Part shown: positions 9,344 through 16,921 of the stretch, piece by piece
Layout: each line of letters opens with the position of its first letter
Numbering within the stretch: position 1 is the first letter of the stretch
Assembly: GCF_003946115.1 (NCBI RefSeq)
Contig: NZ_RHOH01000001.1
Location: 372,001-436,000 of the forward strand
Direction: 5' to 3'
DNA length: 64,000 nt
Source of the DNA: Lacticaseibacillus daqingensis
GTDB lineage: Bacteria; Bacillota; Bacilli; Lactobacillales; Lactobacillaceae
Program-made: the position numbers and the translations under genes
The notes under the pieces: generated by a model
The model's database searches: none
Seen by the model: the letters and a program-made list of their open reading frames with translations, nothing else
Told to the model about the DNA's origin: nothing

Positions 9344-11248
9344 ATGGCATTATCAGGTTCTTATAGCTATGCGGTCACTGCTTCTGACACCATCGTAGTG
9401 GACTGGTCAGCTACTCAAAACATTGCGGCTAACCAGTCAAAGGTTACTGTCCATGTTAATCTGGTTCGTGGCTCTTATGGCCGGATTGACGCGCATAACG
9501 CACAGGCCGACTTATGGATTACTGGGGGTCACTGGACTAATGCCAGCGCGGTAATTGGCGGGGGAAACAACACCACAACTCTGCTGATTGCGGTAGACCA
9601 GACCATTAACCATAACGCTGATGGGACTGCATCATTCACCATTGGCTTTACCCAAGTGTTCAACATCAAATTTTCTGGCAGGTACATCGGGACGGTCAAC
9701 CCCGGTGATAGAACTTTCACCCTGAACACTATCCCACGTGCCAGCTCATTTTCCTCTATCAGCAACATCACGCTAGGGCAGAACATTACTGTCAACATTG
9801 CTAACCATGCAAACTTTAGCCACAACATCGAAATGAAGTTGAATGGCACAACGATTCAGGGGTGGCAGGGGCTAGGCGGCGGGGTGAACACCCTCACACT
9901 GAATGATGTCGCAACTAACGCTCTGACTGCGGCTTTGGCTAACACAACCTCAGTTCCTATTTCATGGATTATGAGCACTAACTCGGGGAGTACCATGATA
10001 GGCGGGATTGCTAGTAGTAATTCTACGGTCTCTCTACCAGCTTCTGAGCTAACTCCCACGGTGGGCACCCTGACCATCGCAGAGGCTAACGCCACGGCGG
10101 CTAAGCAGTTCAAGGCAGGGAGTTACATTCAGGGTATCTCCCAGCTCAAGTTCACGGTGTCGGGTAGCTCCGCCACTCACGGTGCGACCATCAAGACCAC
10201 TGCCATTAGCTTTGAGGGGTCAAACTACGAGAATGGTGCTACCAGTTCGGCTATCAGTACTTCTGGTGCGGTCAAGGCTACGGCTACTGTGACTGACTCA
10301 CGTGGGGTCCAAGCCTCTACCTCAGTTACCATCAACGTCACAGCCTATCAAGCCCCACAGATTACCACAGCAATTGCTATGCGTAGTAACGCCAATGGGG
10401 GCTTTGTATCAGATGGACAGTATTGCACGGTTATTTACAAAGCATCATCTACAAACTTGCCACTAGCAAACGGAAAGAATGCAGTCAAGGTAGCCATTGA
10501 TAGCCAACTGGCAAACGCTTCAAACTGGACGAACATTGAGACTATCCCTTATACAGGCACTTCCGCAGAGGATACCAAGGTTCTAGGCTCAGACTACGAT
10601 GGAACCAAGCAGTATAACGTGCGACTTGTAGTCACAGATGCAGTAGGCGGTTCAACTCAAGTTGTTGTCACTCTTGATGTGGCCCACGTTCTGATGTCGT
10701 GGGGCAAGACCCAAGTTGGTATTGGGAAGGTGGCACAGCACGGCACTCTTGACATTCTGGGCGACACCTACATGGACGGCGAACTGAATGTCAACGGTAA
10801 AATCAGCTTGGCTGGTCCACTAGAAATGCAGGGACAACTCAGCCTATCTAGCCAAGATGGGGAAACGACATATACCGGTGTGCTTACGGCACAACTACTT
10901 GAGCAGTTAGACAACACAGAGAAAAAGGCTTGGGAAGGCGGTATCTATCCTTGGCACAGTGACAAAGCAATCATGTCCATACCACTCAGCAAGACGCTAA
11001 CTGGTTGGCTACTTGTGTGGGACTACTATAAGGGCGGTATTGGGCAGAACGACAAGTACAACTACACGATTCTGCCAAAAGCCGCGCGGCAACTTCCTGT
11101 GGGCAGGATAGACGTTCCTCTGGGCATGAATAACGTCGGTAACATGGTGAAGGTTCTTTGGTTCTCTGACACAAATATTGAGGGCGATGACAAGAACGGC
11201 ACAGACTTGAACGCTCAAGCTATACTGTGTCGTGTCTTTGCAATCTAG
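9344..11248 (+). CDS. Minor structural / receptor-region protein, DUF859-like
   Basis: 634 residues from ATG with AGGAAGG upstream. The opening MALSGSYSYAVTASDTIVVD, with repeated beta-sandwich-like segments (TGGHWTNASAVIGGGNNTTT, NPGDRTFTLNTIPRASS, VTDSRGVQASTSVTINVTAY), is typical of DUF859 proteins in lactobacillus and streptococcus siphophages. It lies after the Tal gene and before holin. The C-terminus (about 460-634) has a separate fold with LDILGDTYMDGELNVNGKIS, a common lead-in to a receptor-binding or baseplate tip domain. The likely role is host binding. Function is inferred from position and family. Confidence 0.75.
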   Translation: MALSGSYSYAVTASDTIVVDWSATQNIAANQSKVTVHVNLVRGSYGRIDAHNAQADLWITGGHWTNASAVIGGGNNTTTLLIAVDQTINHNADGTASFTIGFTQVFNIKFSGRYIGTVNPGDRTFTLNTIPRASSFSSISNITLGQNITVNIANHANFSHNIEMKLNGTTIQGWQGLGGGVNTLTLNDVATNALTAALANTTSVPISWIMSTNSGSTMIGGIASSNSTVSLPASELTPTVGTLTIAEANATAAKQFKAGSYIQGISQLKFTVSGSSATHGATIKTTAISFEGSNYENGATSSAISTSGAVKATATVTDSRGVQASTSVTINVTAYQAPQITTAIAMRSNANGGFVSDGQYCTVIYKASSTNLPLANGKNAVKVAIDSQLANASNWTNIETIPYTGTSAEDTKVLGSDYDGTKQYNVRLVVTDAVGGSTQVVVTLDVAHVLMSWGKTQVGIGKVAQHGTLDILGDTYMDGELNVNGKISLAGPLEMQGQLSLSSQDGETTYTGVLTAQLLEQLDNTEKKAWEGGIYPWHSDKAIMSIPLSKTLTGWLLVWDYYKGGIGQNDKYNYTILPKAARQLPVGRIDVPLGMNNVGNMVKVLWFSDTNIEGDDKNGTDLNAQAILCRVFAI

Positions 11249-11257
11249 GAGGTAGCT

Positions 11258-11629
11258 ATGGAAAAAGAAAAACTGGCCGTGCTGATGAACCTTGACACAG
11301 CGGGCTACATCATGGGATACCAGCAAGAGTTCTGGGATGGTGACACGTGGCAGACACCTTTTGATACCACTAACACTGTACTCCTGCCTCAGTCTGAAAT
11401 AGACAAGATTTCTCTGGGGGCGACCAAGCTGGTTGACGGGCACTTGGTAGTTGACAAGGACAAACAAGCAGAACTTGAAGCCCAACAGCCAAGTATAGAC
11501 GAGCCAGTAGACTATGGCGCAAAGATTGCCGACCTAGAAGCACAGCTTAAACAGGCTAACGATGCAACCTTGGAGCTGGCGGACATGATGCTAGGGGGTG
11601 ACAGCGATGCAACTACCAGCACTGACTAG
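11258..11629 (+). CDS. Small tail-distal phage protein of unknown function
   Basis: 123 residues, ribosome site AGGAGG 5 bases before ATG. The first 70 residues form a small beta-rich unit (LDTAGYIMGYQQEFWDGDTW, LGATKLVDGHLVVDKDK), and the last 45 a helical coiled-coil part (AKIADLEAQLKQANDATLEL). It resembles the short proteins (DUF2977-like) that follow receptor-binding genes in Lactobacillus phages, but no firm family motif can be named. It overlaps the next small gene by 23 bases. Confidence 0.6.
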   Translation: MEKEKLAVLMNLDTAGYIMGYQQEFWDGDTWQTPFDTTNTVLLPQSEIDKISLGATKLVDGHLVVDKDKQAELEAQQPSIDEPVDYGAKIADLEAQLKQANDATLELADMMLGGDSDATTSTD

Positions 11630-11756
11630 GATGTATGCAGACGCAGTACGAGCGGGTGAACGTACCTTGGACAAAGTACCCCCACGTATCAGACAAGATG
11701 TACAAACATTGTTGGAGAGTGAGGGAGAAGATGACACAGTGGATAGCAGTAATTAG
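11607..11756 (+). CDS. Small XkdX/CD1375-type phage protein (49 aa)
   Basis: ATG 11607 has the ribosome site AGGGGGTG (11593-11600) and lies within the end of the upstream gene. The 49 residues (MQLPALTRMYADAVRAGERT, LDKVPPRIRQDVQTLLESE) follow the pattern of the very short proteins between tail fibre and holin genes in Firmicutes phages: a hydrophobic-aromatic start, Tyr-Ala-Asp-x-Val-Arg-Ala-Gly, then VPP/IRxxVxxLL. It overlaps the next gene. Function is unknown. Confidence 0.6.
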   Translation: MQLPALTRMYADAVRAGERTLDKVPPRIRQDVQTLLESEGEDDTVDSSN

Positions 11757-12015
11757 TGCTGGCGTTGGCGCGCTTGGCACTATTTTTGTCGCCAAAATCA
11801 AACACGGCGACCATGAGGATGTCTACGCTGACCACACCGCAGAACTGTTCGACCGGCTGGATAAAATCACCCAAGAGCGCGATGAGCTCAAGGCTCAGGT
11901 GATTGCACTTCAGGGCAAGGTAGATGAGCAGACGCGGCAGATTGAGGCGTTGACTACGCAGATGAAAGCACTGACCAAGACAGTGAAGGGAGCAGAACAT
12001 GAACAACTGGACTGA
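11731..12015 (+). CDS. Small membrane/coiled-coil protein beside holin
   Basis: ATG 11731 with GAGGGAGAAG immediately upstream; a longer reading from 11635 has no ribosome site. 94 residues: an N-terminal membrane segment (WIAVISAGVGALGTIFVAKI), then a charged coiled coil (LFDRLDKITQERDELKAQV, VDEQTRQIEALTTQMKALTK). It overlaps the holin gene by 17 bases. The anchored coiled-coil shape and the position suggest a lysis-accessory or holin-partner role; this is inference only. Confidence 0.6.
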   Translation: MTQWIAVISAGVGALGTIFVAKIKHGDHEDVYADHTAELFDRLDKITQERDELKAQVIALQGKVDEQTRQIEALTTQMKALTKTVKGAEHEQLD

Positions 12016-12358
12016 GTTAATCGTGAGCATTGCAGTGGCCGTTATCCCCGTCATTGGGGCGTTTGTCTCTAAGAGGCTAGTAGGCAATAAGCAGGCGGTC
12101 TCCCTCATCCAAGCTATTGAGCCACTGGCTCAGGCGGCGGTGACTGCGGCGGAACAGATGGGGGTTACTGACCAGTTGACCGGGGCCGCTAAGAAGTCAG
12201 GGGCGGTGCAGTCTGTGATGACTTCACTGGCTAAACTGGGGTTCACCAAGGCAGATGAGCAGATGGTAGGCGATGCGGTCGAAAAGGCGTTCGCTGACCT
12301 CAAGACCCAACTACATAGCACATATGGAAAGGACGGCAAGAATGAAGAAGACAAGTAA
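11999..12358 (+). CDS. Phage holin, LLH family
   Basis: 119 residues. One N-terminal transmembrane helix (LIVSIAVAVIPVIGAFVSKR), then an amphipathic Ala-rich region (IQAIEPLAQAAVTAAEQMGV) and a conserved end (LTKLGFTKADEQM-like: LAKLGFTKADEQMVGDAVEK). This matches the LLH holins first seen in Lactobacillus delbrueckii phage LL-H. Holins open the membrane at the end of the lytic cycle so that lysin reaches the wall. The downstream lysin starts inside its last 17 bases. Confidence 0.8.
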   Translation: MNNWTELIVSIAVAVIPVIGAFVSKRLVGNKQAVSLIQAIEPLAQAAVTAAEQMGVTDQLTGAAKKSGAVQSVMTSLAKLGFTKADEQMVGDAVEKAFADLKTQLHSTYGKDGKNEEDK

Positions 12359-13586
12359 GCTAATGGTGGTACTGGCTGGGGCTGTGATGGCTCTGGCCTT
12401 TTCTACCTCAAGTATCGTATCCGCGGCTACTAGGGAGTATGGCGTTGACTGGTCCAAGTATCAGGGCAACTATGGTAAGTACGGCACGGCCAAGGACAAA
12501 TTTGTGATTGCCCAAGTCGGGGGCACCTATAATGGGTACTATGTTGACCAAGCTACATACAATACCCAAGTGTCCTCTGCGATTGCGGCGGGTAAGTACG
12601 CGCATACCTACATCTGGTACCAAGTCGGCGGTAACACCACGGTGGCTAAGGCCGCGATGGACCGCTTTTTACCCCGCGTGCAGACGCCAAAGGGTTCTAT
12701 TGTAGCGCTGGACTATGAGGCCGGTGCTTCAGGTGACAAGCAGGCGAACACGAACACTATCATCTACGGGTTGAACCGGGTCAAGGCGGCAGGCTACACA
12801 CCTGTGCTGTACTCCGGTAAGTACTATCTGAATGACAACACTTACTACTCGCAGATTAACAAGGCCTTCCCCAACTCCCTCTGGATTGCAGGGTACCCGC
12901 TGAATGGGGTCCAAACAGAAGCCCCATTTAAGTACTTTCCAAGCTATGATGGTATCGCTATCTGGCAGTTCACCAGCTCATATGGCTCTGCGGGGCTAGA
13001 TGGCAACGTGGACTTGCTGGGCATCACTCACAAGGGCTACGACGGCTCCCACAAGACAGATACGGGCAAGGTGGTTGTGACCCCAAACACATCTACTCCG
13101 GCTACCTCAGCAGGGCAGGCGGCCAACCACACGGCTAAGGCTGACATTAAGGCTGGTACCACGGTCAAGGTCAATCTGTCTGCTAGTCGATGGGCTACGG
13201 GGCAGAGTATCCCAAGTTACATCAAGGGTAAGACCTACACCGTGCGCCAAGTCTCAGGTGACCGCGTTCTGTTGGATGGGGTCATGAGCTGGGCCAAGAA
13301 GACTGATGTAGAGATTCTAGCCACCAGCACCGCTCAACCGGTGTCTAGCTTTGACTACGCCCAACGGGGCCTCTACCGGCCAAGCGTCACGGTCAATGTG
13401 CGCACCGGGGCAGGTACTCAGTACAAGGTAACCGGCCACCTTGGCTATGGTGACCACATCACCTATAACCATGTCTACGTCAAGAACGGCATGGTATGGG
13501 CACGGTACCAGAGCTACACTGGCGTCCGCTATGTCGCACTTGGTGTGATGGGTGGCAAGGCGTATGGGACACGCTCTGTATACTAG
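12342..13586 (+). CDS. Endolysin: secreted GH25 muramidase with SH3b wall-binding repeats
   Basis: 414 residues from ATG 12342; the longer in-frame start at 12273 would precede an otherwise normal signal peptide. Residues 1-31 are a Sec signal (MKKTSKLMVV, ALAFSTSSIVSAA). A GH25 lysozyme domain follows (YGVDWSKYQGNYG with the catalytic Asp; GSIVALDYEAG; YSGKYYLND; IAIWQFTSSYGSAGLDGNVD). After a Thr/Pro linker near 245 come two SH3-like modules (KAGTTVKVNLSASRW; SVTVNVRTGAGTQYKVTGHL) that bind peptidoglycan. It cleaves MurNAc-GlcNAc bonds. The signal peptide allows export without the holin, as in other lactobacillus phages. Confidence 0.9.
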   Translation: MKKTSKLMVVLAGAVMALAFSTSSIVSAATREYGVDWSKYQGNYGKYGTAKDKFVIAQVGGTYNGYYVDQATYNTQVSSAIAAGKYAHTYIWYQVGGNTTVAKAAMDRFLPRVQTPKGSIVALDYEAGASGDKQANTNTIIYGLNRVKAAGYTPVLYSGKYYLNDNTYYSQINKAFPNSLWIAGYPLNGVQTEAPFKYFPSYDGIAIWQFTSSYGSAGLDGNVDLLGITHKGYDGSHKTDTGKVVVTPNTSTPATSAGQAANHTAKADIKAGTTVKVNLSASRWATGQSIPSYIKGKTYTVRQVSGDRVLLDGVMSWAKKTDVEILATSTAQPVSSFDYAQRGLYRPSVTVNVRTGAGTQYKVTGHLGYGDHITYNHVYVKNGMVWARYQSYTGVRYVALGVMGGKAYGTRSVY

Positions 13587-13595
13587 TCTCATTAG

Positions 13596-13624
13596 GGCCT
13601 CAGCAGATGCTGGGGTCTTTTTTT
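13596..13624 (+). terminator. Terminator after lysis genes
   Basis: GGCCTCAGC / GCTGGGGTC stem with a short AGAT loop and seven T at 13618-13624, right after the lysin stop. Confidence 0.75.
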
Positions 13625-13687
13625 CGTGCCAAAATGATACCGCCTTTATGCTATTATAAATGCAGTGATAATAAGGGGGGACTGCAC

Positions 13688-14773
13688 TTGGCAAAGTTCG
13701 CAGATGATTTCTACAGTAACATGGATGGGCAAGAACTGGACAAGTTGAAGCGAGTTATAGAATTGCTAGAGGAAAATGAAACCAGTGATACCCGGCAACT
13801 CCATGAAGGAAAAGAGCTAGAATGGCATTTTGCCCTGTGCAAGCCAATCCAAACATCTTTTACGCAAAAGAAGTATTCACGAGCAGTATTTATAAATGAT
13901 TATTATTCCGCATATTTTCCGGCGTCAAGTAAACTAATTGATGAAAATGGGAAAGTAGACAAACTTGATAAGGTTATAATGGTTCCACACTCTGACTTAA
14001 TGGAAAAAGGATACAGTGAAGGCCTTGGCAATTCAGTTACTATAACGTACCATCCATTTACTGTAACGTACAATCCAGTTGTACATATAATTAACAATCC
14101 AGTTCTGCGGGTTGATGAGCCCGGTGGTTACTCACGTGAAAATGTTAGGCGCGCTGTGGCTTACGTTGCCACCCGTCGCGATGAAGCTGAAAAGGTACAG
14201 GAGCAGAAGCAAGCAGAGGAACAGGCGGCGCAAGAACAGAAGCAGGCAGAGGAACAGAAAGCAATCACTGACCGCCGTAGTCGATTAAATGCCGCACCCG
14301 TTCAACCTGAGGAGGAGCCAGATATGGGAGAAGAACCCCGCACACGAGTAGGACGCAATGCTGGTGTACAACAGCATCGCCATGAACGCGTTGAGCAAGT
14401 AGAGGAGACCGTACAAGCCCCTGTAGAACCTGAACCAGCCCCAAGAAAGGCGCGCACCACTTCTGGTAACGCTAAGTTTTCGTTTGATACGGCTAAGTAC
14501 ATCATCAGTGTAAACACCATCCCGGATGGCTTTGTATTTCTGAAGCCTGCTTACTATGCGTATTCTGCAACCATGTCTTTAGGCTCTGTCTTTGGAAACG
14601 CGGGCAATGGATATGCCAAGGCGTACAACGCGGTACTGGCAGGCATTCAGGCTGAAATAGATAAAGGTGAGTTTGATGCCCTATTCAATATGCGGGTTAT
14701 CACCAAAGACACCTCTGATTCTACTGAGTATGATTGTGTCATCTATGGGGACGCCTGCATAGTTGCTGAGTAG
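13688..14773 (+). CDS. Moron-like prophage protein with YbjQ-like C-terminal domain
   Basis: Start TTG 13688, with AAGGGGGGA six bases upstream. 361 residues. The N-terminal 150 have no recognised family. Residues about 165-205 are a Gln/Glu/Ala coiled coil (AEKVQEQKQAEEQAAQEQ). The last 95 (ISVNTIPDGFVFLKPAYYAY; YNAVLAGIQAEIDKGEFDAL; YDCVIYGDACIV) follow the order of a YbjQ/heavy-metal-binding-like domain. It is flanked by its own terminators, lies after the lysis genes and is more AT-rich than the tail genes, all features of lysogenic-conversion (moron) genes. The domain call is tentative. Confidence 0.6.
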   Translation: MAKFADDFYSNMDGQELDKLKRVIELLEENETSDTRQLHEGKELEWHFALCKPIQTSFTQKKYSRAVFINDYYSAYFPASSKLIDENGKVDKLDKVIMVPHSDLMEKGYSEGLGNSVTITYHPFTVTYNPVVHIINNPVLRVDEPGGYSRENVRRAVAYVATRRDEAEKVQEQKQAEEQAAQEQKQAEEQKAITDRRSRLNAAPVQPEEEPDMGEEPRTRVGRNAGVQQHRHERVEQVEETVQAPVEPEPAPRKARTTSGNAKFSFDTAKYIISVNTIPDGFVFLKPAYYAYSATMSLGSVFGNAGNGYAKAYNAVLAGIQAEIDKGEFDALFNMRVITKDTSDSTEYDCVIYGDACIVAE

Positions 14774-14782
14774 GGCAAAATA

Positions 14783-14815
14783 ATAGACCTCAACCTTAGG
14801 CTGGGGCCTATTTTT
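14783..14815 (+). terminator. Terminator after the moron-like gene
   Basis: ATAGACCTCAACC pairs imperfectly with GGCTGGGGCCTAT, followed by five T. It sits between convergent genes and may serve both strands. Confidence 0.6.
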
Positions 14816-14821
14816 GTCTAC

Positions 14822-15262
14822 TCATTTTGCTGGTACTGTGACGGATACCATCTGCACAATTAGCCCCGGGTTGGCGGTCTTGACCTCTTCAAAGCTAGAA
14901 GGTGTTGGGTACTCCACATAGTCTGGTAGGGCGACTGCTAGGGCATTAGGGGCCGCCGTTAAGGCCTCTTCTAGTGTTGCGCCTTGGCTCACCGTGTCTG
15001 GGACATCCGGGAAGGTCACTGTATACTGTCCATCATTGTCTGCGTTGTCGAACACTGCCGGATACATCAGAGTTGCCGTGCTGTGCTTTTTCAGGGCGTG
15101 TAAACCCCAGATGCCAAGTCCCATTGCACCAACGCCAAACACAGTACCAAGTACAGCACCGCCACCAATGAGGCCTGCCACCACAGCACCGGGGCCACCA
15201 AGACTCTTCACTAAGTCACCTTTACCATAAAGCCCAAGGTTGTCTATTGGGTTATGTGCCAT
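14822..15262 (-). CDS. Membrane-anchored HicB-like domain protein
   Basis: 146 residues from ATG 15262, with GAGGTG six bases upstream; a GTG three codons earlier lies within that ribosome site. Residues about 20-58 are Gly-rich and hydrophobic (GPGAVVAGLIGGGAVLGT, FGVGAMGLGIWGLHAL), probably one or two membrane passes. Residues 65-146 match the HicB fold (YPAVFDNADNDGQYTVTFPD, TLEEALTAAPNALAVAL, a late LIVQMVSVTV strand). HicB normally neutralises HicA and often carries a DNA-binding end. Here there is no adjacent HicA and no DNA-binding tail, and the domain is tethered to the membrane. It is the last gene of the leftward early block. Confidence 0.65.
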   Translation of the reverse strand: MAHNPIDNLGLYGKGDLVKSLGGPGAVVAGLIGGGAVLGTVFGVGAMGLGIWGLHALKKHSTATLMYPAVFDNADNDGQYTVTFPDVPDTVSQGATLEEALTAAPNALAVALPDYVEYPTPSSFEEVKTANPGLIVQMVSVTVPAK

Positions 15263-15299
15263 TTCTTTCACCTCATACCTTTTTGACTATACTATACAA

Positions 15300-15860
15300 C
15301 GCCTGAGGCATCCATAGGATAGGGCTAAGGACTGAACTTGGAAAGCACACGCCACCACCCCTAAGACGCTCACACGGCTCTCTCAGGACGCTACAGGCCT
15401 ATCACAGTGCCACCCCGGGGCTTGTGTAATTGCTGATAGTTACCCCCTTGCCAAAAAGGCAAACTGTGGGGGCTCATTGCCCCATTGCATACACAGCCCG
15501 TTATAGCAGATGGCGCTAAGCTCACCCGCAAACAGCACTCAATCTCTACCACAATTCTGCCCGTGGTACCACTGGTGGGAGTTTGAGGTTTATCTATCGT
15601 TAGAAGTGCGGTCGAACTCATGAAAACACCGCGATTACACCAAGTGGCTGAGCGTACCCCGTGACGTTTCCGCCACCAGAATGTCCACCCCTACAGTTTA
15701 GCTTTATAGTCGCAAGGCCGTAGACGCCAAGGTATGACGATGTAGCGGGTGACTGGTCTACTACACCGGCCCACTTTGATTGCGGCGGCTGGGCGGGCCA
15801 TACGTTAACTAGACGATAATACCGGCACGTTGCATATACCGGAAACATAGCAATCCATGA
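15300..15860. other. Region without a supportable gene (prophage)
   Basis: About 560 bases. Two overlapping leftward open frames (15618-15890 and 15391-15621) exist, but neither has a ribosome site and they resemble no known protein. One local hairpin is visible (ACCCCCTTGCC then GGCAA with GGGGG, near 15440-15475). It could be decayed sequence or the untranslated run of the leftward early transcript. Confidence 0.4.
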
Positions 15861-15866
15861 TATACT
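15858..15866 (+). promoter_or_regulatory. Extended -10 promoter for the small RNA candidate
   Basis: TGA followed by TATACT (15861-15866) forms a TGn extended -10. No good -35 lies 17 bases upstream. The expected start, about 6-7 bases downstream, falls at the first hairpin (15872). Confidence 0.45.
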
Positions 15867-15871
15867 GTGGC

Positions 15872-15978
15872 TGTATCTTGGCTGATACACTGCATATCTA
15901 CCTATTGGCGTAGGTGGGTTGCTTACAGATATTCAGTTATCTGGGCTACTTGGCGTTGGCGCGCTGAGTAGCTTTTTT
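15872..15978 (+). ncRNA. Structured small RNA candidate with four tandem six-base-loop hairpins
   Basis: Four hairpins follow one another: TGTATC-TTGGCT-GATACA (15872-15889); ACCTA-TTGGCG-TAGGT (15900-15915, extendable to 9 pairs with G-T pairs); CAGATA-TTCAGT-TATCTG (15926-15943); and GCTACTTGGCG-TTGGCG-CGCTGAGTAGC (15945-15972) followed by six T. All loops are six bases, and three are TTGGC[T/G]. The last hairpin is a standard intrinsic terminator although no protein gene precedes it on this strand, so a roughly 105-base transcript from the extended -10 is likely. Its 3' end overlaps the end of the convergent 48-residue membrane peptide gene. No known RNA family is recognised. Confidence 0.55.
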
Positions 15979-16092
15979 GTCATCTTCTGCAAACTGTAGG
16001 AAGGCCCCGGCGGTGAAGGCAATCAAGAAGGTCAGGACTAAGGCGCATACAGTCTGCTGATGGGTGAGGAACCATAGTAGCAGGTCAAGCAT
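15946..16092 (-). CDS. Small single-pass membrane peptide (48 aa), possible type I toxin
   Basis: ATG at 16092-16090 with AGGTGAT upstream, overlapping the end of the preceding gene by 8 bases. The peptide is MLDLLLWFLTHQQT, a hydrophobic helix (VCALVLTFLIAFTAGAFLQF) and a charged tail (AEDDKKATQRANAK). Helix plus charged C-tail is the layout of type I toxins such as Fst or TxpA, and the convergent RNA candidate overlaps its 3' end. It could equally be an ordinary small phage membrane protein translated with its upstream neighbour. No sequence-level family match is claimed. Confidence 0.6.
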   Translation of the reverse strand: MLDLLLWFLTHQQTVCALVLTFLIAFTAGAFLQFAEDDKKATQRANAK

Positions 16093-16405
16093 TGGTATCA
16101 CCTCGCATAACCTGTGTGAAGGCCTCAGGGTCTCCCAGTCCCGCATACCCTTCCTGAATGAGGCGAGTGCCTTGGATGAGGCGGGCTAAGGATAGGCTAT
16201 CAACCACAGCCACGTTGGCGGGCGCACCCGGGGTATCCCATCTAACTTCTGCGCTCACGCCCAGCTCTGCGGCTAGGTCTCTCAGGCTCTGAGTCAAGCA
16301 GTCGGGTAGGTTGTCGCCGTTTGCATCTCTCAGGTCAGCTGGTAGGCTGTGGGTCAAGATGGCTAAGCCGGTGATGTAGTCGGCTACTGCGTTCTCATTA
16401 ATCAT
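16085..16405 (-). CDS. Hypothetical early prophage protein
   Basis: 106 residues from ATG 16405, with AGAAAGGA upstream. Soluble, Asp/Ala/Leu-rich (DLRDANGDNLPDCLTQSL; DSLSLARLIQGTRLIQEGYA). No recognisable motif. It is the second gene of the leftward block that starts with the HTH gene, and its stop overlaps the start of the 48-residue membrane peptide. Confidence 0.6.
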   Translation of the reverse strand: MINENAVADYITGLAILTHSLPADLRDANGDNLPDCLTQSLRDLAAELGVSAEVRWDTPGAPANVAVVDSLSLARLIQGTRLIQEGYAGLGDPEAFTQVMRGDTNA

Positions 16406-16478
16406 GTGTTTGTCCTTTCTGTGGGTTGAGGCAGGTTGTGGTGCATTTATGCAGAAGCATTTAGGGTAGTGGTACGGC

Positions 16479-16494
16479 CACTGCCTGCCAGCGT
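16479..16494. repeat. 16-bp direct repeat, copy 1
   Basis: CACTGCCTGCCAGCGT lies just past the 3' end of the leftward HTH gene. The identical sequence recurs at 17326-17341, after the repressor and just before integrase, so the pair brackets the divergent regulatory cassette. Confidence 0.7.
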
Positions 16495-16500
16495 GTGATT

Positions 16501-16791
16501 TTAGTAACTGTGTTGCATCAAGAACCCATCTAAGTCTGATTTACGGAACCGCGCTTGGGTGTTCACCTTGCTATACGCAAGACCCTGCTTAATCCAGTTG
16601 GACAGCGTGGTACGGCTGACACCAACGTACTCTGCCGCCAGCTTCCCATCCATCCATTCTGGATATTGCTTGGGGGCATCGCCCATGTGTTTCACTGCTT
16701 CCTGCATCAGCTCAGTCAGGTTATCAACCAACTGTTGCTGGTACTCTTCAGACAGTAGCGAGCTCAATGTGTTTTGTGCTACTTGAGTCAT
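16501..16791 (-). CDS. Small HTH protein, excisionase/DUF771-like
   Basis: 96 residues from ATG 16791 with AAAGAGGTG upstream. The C-terminal half is a winged/MerR-type helix-turn-helix of the excisionase class (WMDGKLAAEYVGVSRTTLSN, then IKQGLAYSKV and FRKSDLDGFLMQ). The N-terminal half is helical. It is transcribed divergently from the repressor, so it holds the Cro/Xis position: the first leftward gene of the lytic or excision programme. Which of the two roles it plays cannot be told from sequence. Confidence 0.7.
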   Translation of the reverse strand: MTQVAQNTLSSLLSEEYQQQLVDNLTELMQEAVKHMGDAPKQYPEWMDGKLAAEYVGVSRTTLSNWIKQGLAYSKVNTQARFRKSDLDGFLMQHSY

Positions 16792-16808
16792 ACATTCACC
16801 TCTTTCTT

Positions 16809-16843
16809 TTGTACAAGTTATGTGCTACCATCAACTTATACAA
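16809..16843. promoter_or_regulatory. Inverted-repeat operator between divergent prophage regulators
   Basis: TTGTACAAGTT (16809-16819) and AACTTATACAA (16833-16843) are inverted repeats with 10 of 11 positions matching, 13 bases apart. A related AACTT...TACAA arrangement is near 16880-16902. The placement suggests binding of the repressor or the HTH protein over the leftward promoter. Confidence 0.55.
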
Positions 16844-16921
16844 AAAGCATAACACGACTTTTTAGGAAGGTCAATACAAAACTTGGACATAATATGTACA
16901 AACTCAATGGGAGGTGTAGAA

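Noticed and set aside
14130-14145. Second CACGTG-containing possible parS
   Set aside because: Inside a coding region and matching only the central bases of the parS consensus.
15391-15890. Two overlapping leftward small open frames
   Set aside because: No ribosome site at either start, no resemblance to known proteins, and overlap with the structured RNA candidate.
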